From: [Clostridium] polysaccharolyticum
GTDB taxonomy: Bacteria > Bacillota > Clostridia > Lachnospirales > Lachnospiraceae
Assembly (NCBI RefSeq): GCF_900111595.1
Contig: NZ_FOHN01000006.1
Location: forward strand, 59,461-123,460
Length of the DNA: 64,000 nt
Direction of reading: 5' to 3'
Part shown: one piece after another, positions 62,086 to 64,000 of the stretch
How positions within the stretch are numbered: the first letter of the stretch is position 1
Layout: each line of letters starts with the position of its first letter
Translations under genes and position numbers: made by a program
The notes under the pieces: generated by a model
The model's input: the letters and a program-made list of their open reading frames with translations, nothing else
What the model was told of the DNA's origin: nothing
The model's database searches: none

Positions 62086-63375
62086 ATGAGTTTTAACACC
62101 GTTCAAACCGCCTCTGCCTCACCTTTGGCAGTTGGAATTATCGCAGAGTATAATCCATTCCACAACGGACACTTATATCAGCTTAATGAAGCCAAACGCC
62201 TGTCTGGTGCTGAATTCTTAGTGGTTGTTATGAGTGGTTCATTTGTCCAGCGTGGTGTACCTGCATTTCTATCTAAAACAAGCCGCACCCGAATGGCTCT
62301 GGAAAATGGAGCAGATCTTGTTTTAGAATTGCCAGTCCGGTACGCAACTGGAAGTGCAGAATATTTTTCCTTAGGAGCAGTCTCCTTACTTGAAAATATA
62401 GGTGTCATTGACTGTTTATGCTTCGGAAGTGAATCTGGTGCCACTTCTGAAATGAAAATAATTGCAGATCTTATACAAAAAAACTGTGATGATTTTAATA
62501 ATTCCATTGGAAAACACCTTAAAAGCGGCCTTTCCTACCCTGCTGCCCGCGAAAAAACACTAATAAACCATTGCGATTCATTATCTCAAGTTCAGATAAA
62601 AGAATTAATTTCTTCACCAAACAATATTTTAGGCATTGAGTACTTAAAGGCACTTTCCTTATTAAAGAGCAGCATAAAGCCTTTCACTATAAAACGAAAA
62701 CAGACAGGATACCATGACCCTAGTCTTTCCGTAGAGAACTCCAAAGAATGTGCCATTCATTCCGCCTCTGCCATACGTGCTTCCTTGGAAAAAAACTTCT
62801 TTCTTCCAAACATTAAGCAAAGTGTTCCAGAAAGCGTGTACCAGATACTGAATAACGAAAAAGGTTATCCTGTAACTTCTAAAATGCTGTCTGACATGCT
62901 CTATTACGCAATTGCCTCCAGCACAATTGAAGAATTAGCTTCCTATCAGGATGTCACTTACGACTTAGCACGTACCATAAAAAAATCTCTTAATCAATTT
63001 AAAGATTATGAACAATTTATTTCTGTACTAAAATCAAAACAATTTACTTATACCCGCATCAGCAGAAGCCTTTTGCATATTCTGTTAAAAATGCCAGCTT
63101 ACTCCCTGAAAGGCCTTTCCTCTGAAGAAATAGCTCCTTATGCCAGAATCTTAGGTTTCCGCCGTTGTGCTTCTAGGCTGCTAAAGGAAATAAAGCAAAA
63201 CTGCACCATTCCTATGATAACCAAAATGGCTGACGCCAAAAACATGCTTTCCACTGCTTCCTATGAAATGCTGTCCCAAGATGTTTTTTCCACTAGCCTT
63301 TACCAGCGTCTGGTTTTCCAGTCATTTCACCAAAAGGAAAAAAACGATATTCAGACTTCACCTGTTATTCTATAG
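62086..63375 (+). CDS. tmcAL: tRNA(Met) cytidine acetate ligase
   Basis: TmcAL forms N4-acetylcytidine at the wobble base of elongator tRNA-Met, using acetate and ATP. The 429-residue protein has the nucleotidyltransferase core VGIIAEYNPFHNGHLYQL (HIGH-like HNGH), VVVMSGSFVQRGVPAF, ADLVLELPVRYATGSAEYFS and FGSESG, plus a C-terminal RNA-binding part with ARILGFRR. A short upstream tail (SFNTVQTASASPLA) precedes the core. It uses acetate, which suits the acetate pathway nearby, but there is no operon link. Converges on pepF with only one base between. Confidence 0.93.
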   Translation: MSFNTVQTASASPLAVGIIAEYNPFHNGHLYQLNEAKRLSGAEFLVVVMSGSFVQRGVPAFLSKTSRTRMALENGADLVLELPVRYATGSAEYFSLGAVSLLENIGVIDCLCFGSESGATSEMKIIADLIQKNCDDFNNSIGKHLKSGLSYPAAREKTLINHCDSLSQVQIKELISSPNNILGIEYLKALSLLKSSIKPFTIKRKQTGYHDPSLSVENSKECAIHSASAIRASLEKNFFLPNIKQSVPESVYQILNNEKGYPVTSKMLSDMLYYAIASSTIEELASYQDVTYDLARTIKKSLNQFKDYEQFISVLKSKQFTYTRISRSLLHILLKMPAYSLKGLSSEEIAPYARILGFRRCASRLLKEIKQNCTIPMITKMADAKNMLSTASYEMLSQDVFSTSLYQRLVFQSFHQKEKNDIQTSPVIL

Positions 63376-63376
63376 C

Positions 63377-64000
63377 CTAGTCAATCAGTCCTTCTAACTG
63401 ATCTACCAAATCTGCAAATACCATAAGAGCCTGTTTCACTGGCTCTTTGGAACTCATATCAACACCTGCACCTTTTAACAGATCAATTGGATCCTTGCTG
63501 CTTCCTCCACATAAAAAATTGTGGATGTATTCTTCTACAGCCAGTTCCCCTTTTTCTAAAATACGTTTAGACAGTGCAATCGCAGCTGAATATCCCGTTG
63601 CATACTGATATACATAAAAACTCCGGTAAAAATGAGGGATTCTAGCCCATTCCATTGCAATATCTTCATCTATAACAACTTCATCTCCATAATATTTTTT
63701 ATTTAAATCATAATATGCTGCAGACAAATTTTCTGCAGTAAGTGCCTGACCTTCTTCTGCCATCTGATGTGTCAGCATTTCAAATTCAGCAAACATAGTC
63801 TGACGGTAAAGAGTACTGCGGAACTGCTCTAAATGATAATTAATCAAATACGCTTTTTCCTTCCTGTCTTTTGCATTGGCTATTAAATGTGCCATTAGCA
63901 ATGCCTCATTACAAGTAGAAGCTACCTCTGCAACAAAAATACGGTATCCTGCATAAGTAATAGGCTGTGTTTTATCCGAATAATAAGAATGAATCGCATG
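63377..64000 (-). CDS. pepF: Oligoendopeptidase F-type M3 peptidase, C-terminal part (5' end outside the window)
   Basis: The frame is open to the right edge, giving 207 C-terminal residues. The start in the window reads HSYYSDKTQPITYAGYRIFVAEVAST, then the M3/PepF features LYRQTMFAEFEMLTH, ALTAENLSAAYYDLNKKYYG, IPHFYRSFYVYQYATGYSAAIALS and the C-terminal GAGVDMSSKEPV. The HExxH zinc site should lie upstream, beyond 64000, so activity cannot be judged. The protein is a cytoplasmic oligopeptidase in relatives. Confidence 0.92.
   Translation of the reverse strand, partial: HAIHSYYSDKTQPITYAGYRIFVAEVASTCNEALLMAHLIANAKDRKEKAYLINYHLEQFRSTLYRQTMFAEFEMLTHQMAEEGQALTAENLSAAYYDLNKKYYGDEVVIDEDIAMEWARIPHFYRSFYVYQYATGYSAAIALSKRILEKGELAVEEYIHNFLCGGSSKDPIDLLKGAGVDMSSKEPVKQALMVFADLVDQLEGLID

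Overview
The window looks like a chromosomal segment of a spore-forming, low-GC Gram-positive of the class Clostridia, most likely Lachnospiraceae. Signs are the AT-rich sequence, strong AGGAGG-type ribosome sites, perfect sigma-A promoters, the sporulation genes yqfC/yqfD, HisZ-dependent short HisG, a YerB-like (DUF3048) lipoprotein, RecU, an LCP protein and the yceD-rpmF and pta-ackA arrangements. Most genes are on the minus strand. The only plus-strand genes are two chemoreceptors, a tRNA-Leu, a 46-residue peptide, the YprB-like nuclease and tmcAL.

Layout. 1-1610: cas2 and cas1, a CRISPR adaptation pair cut off from any effector or array by the left edge. 1718-4397: zinc-ribbon, BofC-like and YerB-like proteins. 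4434-8812: a conserved cluster yqfC-yqfD-phoH-(PgpH-like HD protein)-ybeY. 8918-11958: an AT-rich three-gene module (HTH regulator, NERD-like/UvrD-type helicase, DUF2290 protein) with its own promoter and operator-like palindrome. It sits between rpsU and yqfC, which are usually close together, and it is the best candidate for a little-described, defence-like system. 12080-21364: rpsU, alaS, a 55-residue membrane protein and a his operon (hisZ-G-D-B, then a HisA-like and a HisF-like/HisIE protein whose TIM barrels have lost the expected catalytic residues) read from a consensus promoter. 21491-34221: a chemoreceptor, recU, RNA-modification genes, ygiQ, a small alarmone synthetase, an M23 peptidase and a second chemoreceptor. 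34270-47127: LCP, pepD, PFL/ACT pair, walJ-like MBL protein, GGDEF protein, FtsA-like protein, coaE, polA and an anti-sigma-like protein. 47168-48239: a 26-bp palindrome, tRNA-Leu(CAA), a GNAT gene and the small peptide. 48265-64000: an LTA-synthase-like protein, a long RelA/SpoT protein with a probably dead synthetase site, nagA-greA, cls, yprB, a GC-rich hairpin-rich segment, rpmF-yceD, ackA-pta, degV, tmcAL and the 3' part of pepF.

Themes. Stringent-response control is split between a hydrolase-type Rsh and a small synthetase with an intact active-site motif. Several proteins keep a family fold but have lost key residues (the HisA-like protein, the HisF-like domain, the PgpH-like HD domain, the Rsh synthetase domain). 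Start codons were chosen by ribosome-site position; several differ from the longest reading frame.
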